Part shown: positions 1 to 7,724 of the stretch, piece by piece
Position numbering within the stretch: position 1 is the first letter of the stretch
Layout of the letters: each line of letters begins with the position of its first letter
Origin: an uncultured Oscillospiraceae bacterium
GTDB taxonomy: Bacteria > Bacillota > Clostridia > Oscillospirales > Oscillospiraceae
Direction: 5' to 3'
DNA: 47,603 nt
Assembly (NCBI GenBank): GCA_910588135.1
Contig: CAJUOT010000014.1
Location: 1 to 47,603 of the forward strand
Made by a program: the position numbers and the translations under genes
Notes under the pieces: model-generated
The model's database searches: none
The model's input: the letters and a program-made list of their open reading frames with translations, nothing else
Told to the model about the DNA's origin: nothing

Positions 1-659
1 ATTTGATTTTGGTGAAGTCCCTCAGCCGTTTTGGTCGGGATGCGCTGGAGACGATTCGTCAGGTTAGGAAACTTAAAAGAATAGGTATCGGCATTTATAT
101 TGAAACAGGAGGGGTAAACACTATGAACATTAGCAACAGTATAATCGACCAGCTTGCGGCCCTCGCACAGGCCGAAAGCCACTTTCGCAGTGAGAACATC
201 AAGTTCGGCATCCGCCACCGCATGAGAAGTGGAAAAACTGTGTTGAACCACACGCAGTTCCTTGGCTACACCAAAGGGCCGGATGGTATTTTGCAAATCG
301 TGCTGGAGGAAGCTGAGATTGTGCGTAAAATCTTTGATCTCTACATCCAAGGTAACGGGGTGCGCAAGATCAAACGGTATCTGGAGGAACATGGGATCAG
401 AACAGTAACAGGCAAATCGGAGTGGAGTACCTCTACGATTGACCGAATGCTGAGCAATGAAAAGTACGTTGGCGAGGTGCAGATGCAAAAAACCTTCACA
501 GCGGATTTTATGACCGGCAGGCGAGAAAAGAACACGGGCCAGCTTGATTCATACTTGGTCGAAAATGCTCATGAGCCAATCATCGACCGAGATACATTCG
601 AGCTGGTGCAGAGGGTGAAAGGAAAAATTAGAAAAGCGGAAAAAACGTCTCAAGTGTAG
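1..659 (+). CDS. Large serine recombinase, 5' end outside window
   Basis: Site-specific DNA recombinase of the resolvase/invertase superfamily, missing its N-terminus because the window starts inside the gene. The first visible residues, KSLSRFGRD, match the conserved segment near the end of the catalytic domain (S-R-F-x-R-D). A helix region follows (ALAQAES, SENIKFGIRHR), then a Recombinase domain (about residues 60-170 of the visible part) containing the typical NEKYVGEV strand. The product stops at KAEKTSQV without the zinc ribbon and coiled coil of the two longer recombinases at 38.9 and 42.9 kb, so it is either a short-type recombinase or truncated. Codon use is AT-richer than the backbone, in line with a mobile element. 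The family call is secure; substrate site and activity are unknown. Confidence 0.88.
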   Translation, partial: LILVKSLSRFGRDALETIRQVRKLKRIGIGIYIETGGVNTMNISNSIIDQLAALAQAESHFRSENIKFGIRHRMRSGKTVLNHTQFLGYTKGPDGILQIVLEEAEIVRKIFDLYIQGNGVRKIKRYLEEHGIRTVTGKSEWSTSTIDRMLSNEKYVGEVQMQKTFTADFMTGRREKNTGQLDSYLVENAHEPIIDRDTFELVQRVKGKIRKAEKTSQV

Positions 660-809
660 CTTAGTTTGTTGAATTTCCCTTAAATAGCAGTAAGAACTTA
701 TCCATAAAAACAATTTTCCATAGCTTTTTCTTGGGTCCCGTCAAATTAAAGTACGTTTTCGCTCTGGCTCTGTGCCTTCGTGACCGAATTATCGTATCGG
801 AGGTGCAGT

Positions 810-908
810 ATGGAAAGCAACCGGAACGCCCTTTTTGAGAGATACTTGAAAACTGGTCACCAAGGGATCCTGTATTTTATGTCCAATTCCTACAACTTAC
901 TACATTAG
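810..908 (+). CDS. Possible 32-aa peptide or gene remnant
   Basis: A short frame, MESNRNALFERYLKTG and onward, has a good ribosome site (GGAGGTGCAGT) just before its ATG, but ends after 32 codons. It could be the preserved start of a lost gene. The rest of 660-919 holds no recognisable gene; it is AT-rich spacer between the recombinase and the promoter at 920. I do not recognise the peptide. Confidence 0.25.
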   Translation: MESNRNALFERYLKTGHQGILYFMSNSYNLLH

Positions 909-919
909 CTAAATTGTTC

Positions 920-948
920 TTGCTTTGTTCGACAAAATATGGTATAAT
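920..948 (+). promoter_or_regulatory. Sigma-A type promoter for the 989-2643 operon
   Basis: TTGCTT at 920-925 and a perfect TATAAT at 943-948 are separated by exactly 17 bp. Transcription should begin near 955 and read through the three downstream genes. No competing terminator is seen before 2643. Confidence 0.7.
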
Positions 949-988
949 AGTAATTACTTATGTACGGGGTTTGGCTATTATTGTCGGC

Positions 989-1048
989 ATGGCAATGTTT
1001 TGGTCAAAAGAAATTGTCGAATATATCCATAATTTTTCTGCTATTTGA
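989..1048 (+). CDS. Possible 19-aa coupled leader peptide
   Basis: A short frame (MAMFWSKEIVEYIHNFSAI) follows the promoter. Its TGA stop overlaps the TTG start of the next gene as TTGA, which would couple their translation. The frame is open further upstream to a TTG at 971, giving a more hydrophobic 25-aa version. No strong ribosome site is visible, so this stays a candidate. It could alternatively be the relic N-terminus of the membrane protein that follows after a frameshift. Confidence 0.3.
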   Translation: MAMFWSKEIVEYIHNFSAI

Positions 1049-1692
1049 CCCGGCATATAAAATTTCTCCTTGATAAAATTTTTTACAAGACTGAATTCTA
1101 CTATTTTTTATTAACGAAGGTGGTATATTTGATTATACCCAAAGCCGATAAGAATTGTTTTGATTCATTATTTCGCACTATCTTACGTACGCTTGGCTAT
1201 AAAATACCCCCGAGAGCAGACCAAGATAAACTATGTATCGCAGAACTGGTGTTGGCAACACTATACTTCGTTATTTCATTGGCCACATTCCGGCAAGTTG
1301 GTCCTTCGGTCTTTTTTCTAGGCCTGATCTGGGGGGGACAAGTATCTTTGAGTTTGTACAGAACCCGGCGGGAGGAACAGGAAAAAAGTATTCAATTTAT
1401 CCATCACTATAAATTAGATGATACAATAAAGGTGAAGCCGCCGTCTGACAGACGTCTTTTGTTGATTGCGGTCCTATTTTTCGGTCTTCTTATTTTACTC
1501 GTGTGGAACTATCTCATGATTCCTTTCAGCGCAGAGTCCACGGTTCCTATGACAGTGTGGGACTGGATGTGTTCCATTATTTATATTTGCGCATATGCTG
1601 AACAGATGATTGAGATTCTGATTAATTTTTATGGTGCCGAAATGAATTTCCCTGTAGTCTTTGTCAATGTGGAACCGAATAGCTCCGAGTAA
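1045..1692 (+). CDS. Unknown integral membrane protein, 215 aa
   Basis: I do not recognise the family. The protein has about four hydrophobic segments: near residues 68-88 (ELVLATLYFVISLATF), 90-105, 138-158 (LLLIAVLFFGLLILLVW) and 172-192, joined by a basic loop (YRTRREEQEKS). The assigned TTG start lacks a clear ribosome site and the frame is closed by a stop at 1030, so the true N-terminus is uncertain. It is the first full gene behind the promoter at 920-948, followed after 82 bp by a one-helix protein and then a soluble protein. Low GC and no known partner suggest horizontally acquired DNA. It may be a membrane partner in an accessory module; function is unknown. Confidence 0.6.
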   Translation: MTRHIKFLLDKIFYKTEFYYFLLTKVVYLIIPKADKNCFDSLFRTILRTLGYKIPPRADQDKLCIAELVLATLYFVISLATFRQVGPSVFFLGLIWGGQVSLSLYRTRREEQEKSIQFIHHYKLDDTIKVKPPSDRRLLLIAVLFFGLLILLVWNYLMIPFSAESTVPMTVWDWMCSIIYICAYAEQMIEILINFYGAEMNFPVVFVNVEPNSSE

Positions 1693-1774
1693 CATAGATA
1701 AAACTAAGAGATATAAATTTTGACTTTGTCCAGGGAAATTTATCTTTCTGGCAACATAAAGGAGAGAGTAACCC

Positions 1775-2044
1775 GTGATCAGTAATATATTAAATAGTGA
1801 ACCCATTCGTTTTGCATTCACCGTAATTCTAATACTAGGTGTCATTCTCATGTCCATCCATTTTCGAAGGGAGAGAAAAAAGATAAACAAGCTGCAGAAA
1901 TACTATTCAAATGTGAAATCAAACGATTTTCGTTTGAGTACGAATGACGGGCCAAATCCTTGTGAAAATGATGCAGAAATAGAAAACTATGAAATTTGCG
2001 GCATGAGTGAGACAATGTTTTTAGATAAGAAGGGATCCCTATGA
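1775..2044 (+). CDS. Small single-pass membrane protein, 89 aa
   Basis: Starts at GTG 1775, chosen because AAAGGAGAGAG lies at the right distance upstream. One N-terminal transmembrane helix (FAFTVILILGVILMSI, about residues 12-28) is followed directly by a basic stretch (RRERKKINK), so the C-terminus is predicted to be cytoplasmic. The remaining 50 residues are polar. Its stop overlaps the next gene's start as ATGA, pointing to coupled translation with the 200-aa protein. No family was recognised. Position and coupling argue that it works with its neighbours, perhaps as an anchor. Confidence 0.6.
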   Translation: MISNILNSEPIRFAFTVILILGVILMSIHFRRERKKINKLQKYYSNVKSNDFRLSTNDGPNPCENDAEIENYEICGMSETMFLDKKGSL

Positions 2045-2643
2045 GAAAGACAACCAAGCAATTTTGGAACGCAATTGCAAAAGAATATCGAGAGAGCTAT
2101 AGTGCGGAGCATTTGCCATTATACTTAATGGAGCAGCTTAAAGATGACTATTTTCAACGATGTGATGACAAATATAATAACTATAAAGAGAAGTTCATGA
2201 AATCCGAGGTAAAAAATCTTGACCGTCACAAGGTCGCTGCGATTTTAGTTGTAGAAGGTATTGCGCTGAACCTTATCCGTTGTGATACGATTCCTGAGAA
2301 TCAAATTTTTATTGGTCAGGAGAAAATACTCCTTAGATGCGCTTTTCGATATATCATGAGAGAGTTTAACAGCATTATAAGGAAAAGTAATTTAGAATCC
2401 ATGCAAAATTTTGTGTTGCCCGAAGCATTTTCTTGCGAAACGAAATATATTGATATTATGTGCCGCAACTTAATGTATACAAAAGAATCGGGAATCCTTA
2501 CTGACTCAAAAAATGCGCTTACGGTAGAGATGGAACTTGCCGAGAAGTTTTTCCTTTTAGAGTATATTGCGATTCGTTCCATTTACCGGGATAAAGCTGA
2601 AGATATCTACCGTTTTTTGCGTCAAGCAGTTTCAAGTGACTAA
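2041..2643 (+). CDS. Unknown soluble protein, 200 aa
   Basis: Translationally coupled (ATGA) to the preceding small membrane protein. It is mostly alpha-helical by composition, with no signal peptide or membrane segment. A central D-R-H-K-V-A-A motif (about residues 61-67) followed by a hydrophobic helix resembles a motif I associate with conserved hypothetical proteins on Firmicute mobile elements, but I cannot name the family or an activity. It is the last gene of the promoter 920 operon; no gene follows for 700 bp. An accessory, possibly defence-related role is only a guess from location. Confidence 0.6.
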   Translation: MRKTTKQFWNAIAKEYRESYSAEHLPLYLMEQLKDDYFQRCDDKYNNYKEKFMKSEVKNLDRHKVAAILVVEGIALNLIRCDTIPENQIFIGQEKILLRCAFRYIMREFNSIIRKSNLESMQNFVLPEAFSCETKYIDIMCRNLMYTKESGILTDSKNALTVEMELAEKFFLLEYIAIRSIYRDKAEDIYRFLRQAVSSD

Positions 2644-2770
2644 GATTTCATGGACTGCTGTTCCGTCTAAAGCTATCCCCAATATTTTTGTAATCCATAG
2701 ATAGCTCCGAATTTATGCCGCGTAAGCGTCTTGGTCCAGAAGGAGCCATATCGAAAGTGAGTGGGCAATT

Positions 2771-2903
2771 CATGATAAGTTGATAGACCGCCAGGGGGGT
2801 GGCCTATCAATTTTTCTTCAATAAGTTCACTAAATTTTTGAGCCACAGTGATTTCCGTCACTGTGGCTCAAAAATTTAGTGAACGGGGCACTTTCTGTGA
2901 AAA
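2771..2903. repeat. Dispersed double-hairpin repeat, family 1, copy A
   Basis: Contains a first stem-loop (TTGATAG at 2780-2786 with CTATCAA at 2804-2810, and CCGCC with GGTGG inside) and a second, perfect 27-bp stem (2825-2851 with 2858-2884) closed by a 6-base loop. A second copy with the same two-hairpin layout is at 25498-25630. Sequence differences in the first stem keep the base pairs. The flanks of 2644-3019 hold no intact gene. Confidence 0.7.
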
Positions 2904-3019
2904 ATATTGAAAAAACAAATCTATCCAGACTTGACTTCAGAAAGGCTTTTGCGATAGCACCTCTAAAATGGCCAGGGCAGGTGCTATGGATATGACACCA
3001 ATCCGAGCAGCCTTTACCC

Positions 3020-3199
3020 ATGGGTAGCAAGATCCATGAGGTGCTGGAGTATGTCATTGACGGAGACCGGCTGCGGGATATCATCACCAAAGTAGATGTG
3101 ACCAGCCGCACCATTTGATTTGGTTCTTCCGTTGGGGCTGAGATTGAAACGGAGAAGCTGTTTTGCTGTAGCCTGTTGCGCCGCAACGAGTTTGAGTGA
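3020..3199 (+). pseudogene. C-terminal remnant of a larger protein, probably a recombinase
   Basis: The frame reads MGSKIHEVLEYVIDGDRLRD and onward, with one in-frame TGA at 3116-3118, and ends at a TGA at 3197-3199. The segment (a short helix, then V-T-S-R-T-I) is compatible with the tail of clostridial serine recombinases, but this is a weak resemblance. No start, ribosome site or upstream domain remains. Its stop codon runs straight into the family-2 hairpin, so it appears to be the 3' end of a gene that once carried that hairpin in its 3' untranslated region. Confidence 0.4.
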
Positions 3200-3245
3200 A
3201 GCGGAGCCGTTTTTCGAACAATTTTATGGGAAAACGGCTTTGCTT
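3199..3245 (+). repeat. Covarying 3' hairpin, family 2, copy 1
   Basis: A 15-bp stem (3199-3213 with 3231-3245, two G-U pairs) encloses a 17-base loop, starting at the stop codon of the remnant at 3020-3199. It pairs with a relative at 5333-5378 whose stem bases differ in a compensating way. No U-run follows, so it is not a classic terminator. Confidence 0.6.
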
Positions 3246-3366
3246 TACTCTGTATCCATTGATATTTCTGGCGTATAGAAATCCGCCAGATTTTAGGGTT
3301 CTGTGAAAAATGAGAAAATCAGAGGAAAAAGATTTGCCGAGAACTGCAATTTAGACACGGATTTTC

Positions 3367-4092
3367 TCATAAGTCCCGTTTTCCGTATAGCTCCTCAAAC
3401 CGGGCCGGGGACTTGTAGGCCAACGTCTGGTGGGGCCGCACCTCATTATAAAACTGAATATAGGCGTCTACGCTCTTACGGAAGTCTGCCTCCGAGGAAT
3501 AGTCCCGGCGGTAGGCTTCTTCCTTTTTGAAAGTGGCAAAGAAGGCCTCCGCTACGGCATTGTCATAGGGGCGCCCGTGTTGGAGAAGGACTGTATCACA
3601 CCGCACTTTTGCAACAGGCCCCGAAAGGTATCGGAGATGTACTGTCCACCCCGGTCACTATGAAAGGTCAATCTGATCGGTGTACCACGCTCCTGAAATG
3701 CCTCTTTGAATGTTGCCGTCACCAGATGGGTGCTGCTTCGTTTGGAAACACGGTAGCCCACCACTCGGCGGGAGAACAGATCAATAATAACGCACAGATA
3801 GACCCCATAGTCCTTGATTTTGAAATAAGTATGTCGCTGACCCACACCTCATTGACCCGCTGGACTGAGAAGCCCTGATTTAGCAAATTGCGTTTCTGGT
3901 ATTCCTGCTGTTTCTTATAGTTGCATTTTGCGTTCTCACGAATACTCTCCAGCCCCAGCTCCTGCATAATGGCTCGGATACGCTTCTAGCCGACCTTTAC
4001 CCCATTCTCGGCTAAAGCAACCCGGATCTTCTCCGCTCCATACCGCTGCTTGCTATCATCGAATACCTGCTGCACTTGCAGCATAAGGCCTA
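3367..4092 (-). pseudogene. IS3-type transposase OrfB (DDE), frameshifted
   Basis: Catalytic subunit of an IS3-family transposase (rve integrase fold). Reading the minus strand from about 4085, the frames give V-F-D-D-S-K-Q-R-Y-G-A-E-K-I, then an in-frame TAG at 3987-3989, then the NEVWVSDI strand carrying the first catalytic Asp. A frame change near 3842 leads to VIIDLFSRRVVGY and HSDRGGQY with the second Asp. A further shift near 3580 leads to the YDNAVAEAFFATFKKE segment with the catalytic Glu and the RPHQTL tail. All three DDE positions are still readable, so decay is fairly recent, but at least three frameshifts and one nonsense codon rule out a working enzyme. Confidence 0.85.
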
Positions 4093-4491
4093 CTGTTCCT
4101 CCAGATACTTTGTGCGGTCTGCCTTGCGGAAGATGTGGTTATAGAAAGTGCCACAGGAGATATTCAACGCCTTGCATAACTCGTGGACGCTATACTGATC
4201 AAATTGCTCATGTACTCGGGCCAAAATTGCCAGCCGCCTCTGCAAAGGAACTTCTTCAATAATAGTAGACAAGCGGATGATTTGCAAAATGTGATTAAGT
4301 TGTTGGCTTTTACGTTGAAGTGTGGTATAATCTATAATTGAAAGGTCAGTTGTCGGTACAGCGTCTCTCATCCAGCGGTAGAGGGTGCTTTGGACTACAT
4401 TGTATTGTTGACTAGCTGCTACAATTGGTAACCCTTTCTGAATGGCAAGAACAACTTGACTTTTGAACTCCGGCAAGTATTGTTTCGGCAT
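4090..4491 (-). CDS. IS3-type transposase OrfA (helix-turn-helix)
   Basis: Starts at ATG 4491 behind GGAGGA. The N-terminal part (YLPEFKSQVVLAIQKGLPI, then STLYRWMRD) is the HTH of IS3 OrfA proteins that binds the element's ends. The C-terminal part (HELCKALNISCGTFYNHIFR) is the segment normally found at the start of OrfB, so this frame spans the OrfA/OrfB boundary before breaking at 4090. In intact elements a programmed -1 shift joins OrfA to OrfB; here the partner is destroyed. It may still be made but would have no transposition partner in this element. Confidence 0.75.
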   Translation of the reverse strand: MPKQYLPEFKSQVVLAIQKGLPIVAASQQYNVVQSTLYRWMRDAVPTTDLSIIDYTTLQRKSQQLNHILQIIRLSTIIEEVPLQRRLAILARVHEQFDQYSVHELCKALNISCGTFYNHIFRKADRTKYLEEQ

Positions 4492-4565
4492 GATAAGATC
4501 CTCCATATAAGTGGTAGGCCTTATCATAACATAGAACTGAGGGTAGAACTTTGAGGAGTGTTTTT

Positions 4566-5216
4566 ATGAATCCGATAGGGGCATATCAAACTTTTTATGA
4601 TGAACTTATACGTCGCTATAACGATTATGGGGATCACGAAATAATAAGCTTTGGGATTTTATTGGCTGACTTTAGACAACAAGACGCACGTGAGTACATT
4701 CTTAATTATTTAGAAGACTTTGATCGAGAGTCTGGAAAATATTTTGACTTTTTTATCCCTGGGTATATTGAAGAATGGAGCATTAAGTGGTGTAAATCTA
4801 ATGCAGGCATTCTGCAAGGTAGGGATATTAAAGTTAGAAATACAGGTTATGTGTTCAACTATGAATTGTTTTCAGACTTCTATCAAAATCTAGATCATCA
4901 ATTTGGCATTAAATATACGTATAACCCCATGTTAATTTTAATGTCTATGGAAAGAAATTACCCGGGGAGCGCACGTTACATTGTAATTGAACTTGATAAT
5001 ATTGGAAAAGGCATACGGAGAAGTGGTGTATTATTTGAACGAATTTTTGAAATTGCTAAAGGTGACAATAGCATGGAGGCATTTCGCAAACGATGTTTCT
5101 ATACTTTCGTTCAAGATGATATTGTCTCCACTATCTCTTCAGCCATAGGTATCCCATGGCTCGAACAAATTGCTAAAATCGGAACAGAGTGTAAAAGATA
5201 TCGAATTAGGGGCTAA
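4566..5216 (+). CDS. Unknown soluble protein, 216 aa
   Basis: I chose ATG 4566 over the upstream TTG at 4551 because GAGGAG lies 9 bp before it. The protein is acidic and aromatic-rich (DHEIISFGILLADFRQQDAR, then YFDFFIPGY), with no membrane segment or signal peptide. The wording of these segments suggests a conserved accessory family, but I cannot name it. It stands alone, divergent from the dead IS3 and separated from later genes by 620 bp of non-coding remnants. AT-rich codon use fits recent acquisition. A role in defence or element maintenance is possible but not shown. Confidence 0.6.
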   Translation: MNPIGAYQTFYDELIRRYNDYGDHEIISFGILLADFRQQDAREYILNYLEDFDRESGKYFDFFIPGYIEEWSIKWCKSNAGILQGRDIKVRNTGYVFNYELFSDFYQNLDHQFGIKYTYNPMLILMSMERNYPGSARYIVIELDNIGKGIRRSGVLFERIFEIAKGDNSMEAFRKRCFYTFVQDDIVSTISSAIGIPWLEQIAKIGTECKRYRIRG

Positions 5217-5837
5217 GAATAAAGGGCAAAATTAATTGATCTAATTTTTAAAAAGCATTACTGAGTTAAGCATGATGAAACAAATACTGCTACATAATTG
5301 CCTATAAGCCATTGATTTTATTGGATTTTTTGAAGTGGAGTTGTTTTTCGAACTATTTTATCGAAAACAACTCCGCTTTACTTTATTTCTGACGAGATAT
5401 TCAAAGCCGCACATCAGGAAAAGATGCGCCGAACGAACCGTCCAGAAGTAGATATCGTCATAAAAACGTTTTCCTAAGGAACCCTGCCACTAGCATTAGT
5501 AGGTTGTCTATGTGCTCACTTGTCCCTATGAGTTCGGCAAAACCCAGATGGTGGTCTATGGGTGACCAACTCACCCTCTCCTTAGTTTTAGAAGATACTG
5601 ACACATGAGGATGGCAGTGACAACTTAAACCTCAGCATCAAATTGGAAGAAAAATCCAAGTTGGATTCTGCATAAGAAAGTTTTCAGAACCAGTAGCACC
5701 TCGCCATGCACCAGCATAGACTGAGCAAACGTATAGTACCACCGGGTGGAGCCTAGAAAATCCTCCCTAGAGATAGCGAGTCTTGGTTAGATCTAAAATT
5801 TCTTCATATATCAAGGAAATTTTGATTGCAAACCACG
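5217..5837. other. Non-coding remnant region
   Basis: No convincing gene on either strand. It holds the second family-2 hairpin (5333-5378). A GGGTGGAGCC string near 5745 superficially recalls a T-box end but lacks the rest of that structure. The remainder looks like degraded sequence. Confidence 0.5.
5333..5378 (+). repeat. Covarying 3' hairpin, family 2, copy 2
   Basis: A 15-bp stem (5333-5347 with 5364-5378) encloses a 16-base loop nearly identical to that of copy 1 at 3199-3245. Relative to copy 1, two C-G pairs have become T-A and two G-U pairs have become G-C, so pairing is kept while sequence changes. TGA again precedes the stem. Confidence 0.6.
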
Positions 5838-6137
5838 CTAAGCTATGATATTATAAAAGAAATCTGCTGGTTTGTTGCGTGTACGACTGCCCCGCCGCAC
5901 ATTCGATTGATGCCAATAGCATATTAAATTTATGCCAAATTCATCGTAACCATGCAGGGCAGCTTTTTCGTAATTTTCATATGCGCTGTAGGGGTCACCA
6001 CAGGCTGTGCAGATAAGGCCCCTAAAAGCATAATAGTCTCCTTTCATTTTTTCCCGCTGCTCATCGTCCGAAATTTTATTGTAATAGGAATCTAACTCAC
6101 GCACTAAATCATTCTGGTTAAGGGTGTTGGCTATCAT
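5838..6137 (-). CDS. Small hypothetical protein, TPR-like
   Basis: Start set at ATG 6137, with AAGGGTGG just upstream; an in-frame TTG six codons earlier (6155) is also possible. About 99 residues. The central part (DYYAFRGLICTACGDPYSAYENYEKAALHGYD) has the helix-turn-helix spacing of a single tetratricopeptide-like repeat. The C-terminal 30 residues are basic and look like read-through into unrelated sequence, so the gene may be truncated at its 3' end. No partner gene is adjacent. Function unknown. Confidence 0.4.
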   Translation of the reverse strand: MIANTLNQNDLVRELDSYYNKISDDEQREKMKGDYYAFRGLICTACGDPYSAYENYEKAALHGYDEFGINLICYWHQSNVRRGSRTRNKPADFFYNIIA

Positions 6138-6238
6138 ACCATCCACCCTTTTCAAAAGTATTCAATTAGTGAAATGTGTTTGCCCGTTACCCAAAAGCCT
6201 TGATCTATGCGGGTTTCCGGGAGTGTCGTTATGAACTC

Positions 6239-6295
6239 ATGATAATCCGAACGCTGTCCTCCAAGTGGGGGACGTGTTCGGATTTATCATTTCTA
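6239..6295. repeat. 57-bp palindromic repeat, family 3, copy 1
   Basis: ATGATAATCCGAAC pairs with GTTCGGATTTATCAT with one bulge, and GTCC pairs with GGGAC inside. A copy with two differences lies at 28947-29003, beside the tRNA-Pro fragment. Left flanks of the two copies differ completely. Confidence 0.7.
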
Positions 6296-6308
6296 TTGAG
6301 AATATACT

Positions 6309-6554
6309 TTAAAGCACACAAGGCCGGGAATTATGGTTCCCGGCCTTGTAAAAGTGCAATCTAAAAACATCCGTAATACCAGTAAGATGCCCCTTCCCCG
6401 TGATGAGAGTAATGGAAACCAAATCACCCTTTCCCAAATCTGAAAGAGGGATTGGTTCATTCCCATATACGATACTCACTTCACCTGATATCTGATAGCA
6501 AAACTCTTGATGATACTTTTCTTCACTCAGCGAAATCCCCTCAACTATAATACC
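6309..6554 (-). pseudogene. C-terminal fragment of an unknown protein
   Basis: A frame open from the junction near 6556 to a TAA at 6309 reads IIVEGISLSEEKYHQEF, later GDLVSITLITGKGHLTGI. It looks like real protein (alternating strands, few rare residues) but has no start. Its N-terminal part was lost when this DNA became joined to the aldose epimerase stump. The last 20 codons run through a perfect hairpin (6318-6349), so the natural C-terminus may also be altered. Family unknown. Confidence 0.4.
6318..6349. terminator. Perfect hairpin, likely terminator
   Basis: A 13-bp perfect stem (ACAAGGCCGGGAA with its complement) closed by a 6-base loop. It lies at the downstream end of the minus-strand sugar locus. 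A short U-rich tract follows only loosely, so it may act on either strand. Confidence 0.5.
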
Positions 6555-6760
6555 ATATGGTGGAGCTCGCCGTCCAGGTAGTAGCTTTCATCGGTGAGCC
6601 GGACCACATAGGGGAACAGGTTGGGGGCCCGATCTGGCCAATAGGCCGGGTCCCCTTGCCATAGATACTCCGTTCCATCCGCGTCCTGAATCGACTGAAG
6701 CTCGGCGCCGTGTTCCGCAGCCTCGACCCGCAGGAATCGATTTTTTATCAGGTGTGTCAT
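6545..6760 (-). pseudogene. Aldose 1-epimerase, N-terminal stump
   Basis: Aldose epimerases interconvert alpha and beta anomers of sugars such as galactose or glucose. The first 68 residues match the family's start (LIKNRFLRVEAAEHGAELQS, GTEYLWQGDPAYW, APNLFPYVVRL, YLDGELHHM). Homology stops right after HHM, where an intact protein would run on to about 290 residues with its catalytic His and Glu. The frame ends three codons later. It overlaps the upstream kinase as ATGA, so it was the last gene of the sugar operon. The break near 6556 is a DNA rearrangement junction to AT-rich mobile debris; the stump cannot be active. Confidence 0.85.
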
Positions 6761-7716
6761 GCCTCGGCCATCCTTTCCATGACCTCCTCGTAGCTGGGCA
6801 CGCTGGAAATCCCGCCTGGACGGGTGGTGGACAGCCCCGCGCCGGTGCAGGCGAACGCGGCCACCGACCGCAGTTCATCCTCGGTCAGTTCCTCCGGGGC
6901 TTTGCCTGTCTGCAAAAGCCGCTATACCGCGCTGCCGCCGAAAATATCCCCCGCCCCGGTGGTATCCACCACCCGGAGCCCGGACAGACCGGGCACCATG
7001 CCTTTAGCGAGACGGTTTTGGAAGATACAGCCCGCCGCGCCGCAGGTGACGAAAACCAGCTTTACGCCATACTCGTTCAGAATCAGCTCCGCGCCCTCCT
7101 CCGGGGACACGCCGAACAGGAACTCCACTTCCTCATCACTGATTTTCACCACATCGGCCTGCTTCAATCCCCACAGGAGCTGTTCCCTGGCGTCGTTCAG
7201 ATCCTTCCACAGTGGTTTGCGCAGGTTGGGGTCGTAGGTGATGAGCTTCCCGTGGCCCTTGGCGTAGGCCGCCGCCTGCCGGGTGGCGGACCGCGCCGGT
7301 TCGTCCGTCAAGGACAGCGTTCCGAAATGGAACACCTTCGCCTCGTCCACCAAGCTCAGATCCAGCTCGTCAAAGGTGATCTGGCTGTCCGCCCCCGGCT
7401 TTCGGGCAAAGGAAAACTCCCGATCCCCATGCTCATCCAGCGTCACGAATGCCAGCGTGGTAAACACATTAGGGCTGGCCACAATGCCTCTGGTTTCAAC
7501 GCCGAGATTTTGCAGGGTGGCGACGAGCAGCTTTCCGAAGGCTTCCGTGCCCACCTTTCCGGCCAGGGCCGTTTTGGCGCCGAATTTGGCCAGGGCCGCG
7601 AGGAAATTCGCGGGCGCGCCTCCGGGATGGGCGGCCATGGTCGGATAGCCAAACTCATCGGCGCTTTGGCTGGTGAAATCAATGAGCAGTTCGCCCCACG
7701 CGACAACGTCTAACAT
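6757..7716 (-). pseudogene. PfkB-family sugar kinase (fructokinase-like) with one nonsense codon
   Basis: ATP-dependent kinase of the ribokinase/PfkB family. The N-terminal GGAPANFLAALAKFG segment matches the family substrate motif, and DTTGAGDIFGG near residue 255 carries the anion hole and catalytic Asp. It starts at ATG 7716 behind GTGAGGCGGG, 8 bp after the isomerase gene. A TAG at 6922-6924 interrupts codon 265 of 320, just after the catalytic motif. Beyond it the frame continues intact (RLLQTGKAPEELTEDELRS to EVMERMAEA) and overlaps the epimerase start as ATGA. A single base change therefore truncates it by about 55 residues; it could also be a sequencing error. Fructose is the likely substrate, given the neighbouring isomerase. 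Confidence 0.85.
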
Positions 7717-7724
7717 AGCCCGCC

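Larger units (their letters stand above)
3367..4527 (-). mobile_element. Decayed IS3-family insertion sequence
   Basis: Encodes an orfA and an orfB of the IS3 type on the minus strand, the latter broken in several places. Clear terminal inverted repeats were not found, and the ends given are those of the coding remnants. The element sits between two AT-rich unknown gene blocks and is too damaged to move by itself. Confidence 0.8.

Noticed and set aside
5735..5760. T-box-like GGGTGGAGCC string
   Set aside because: No specifier loop, terminator or downstream aminoacyl-tRNA or amino-acid gene.
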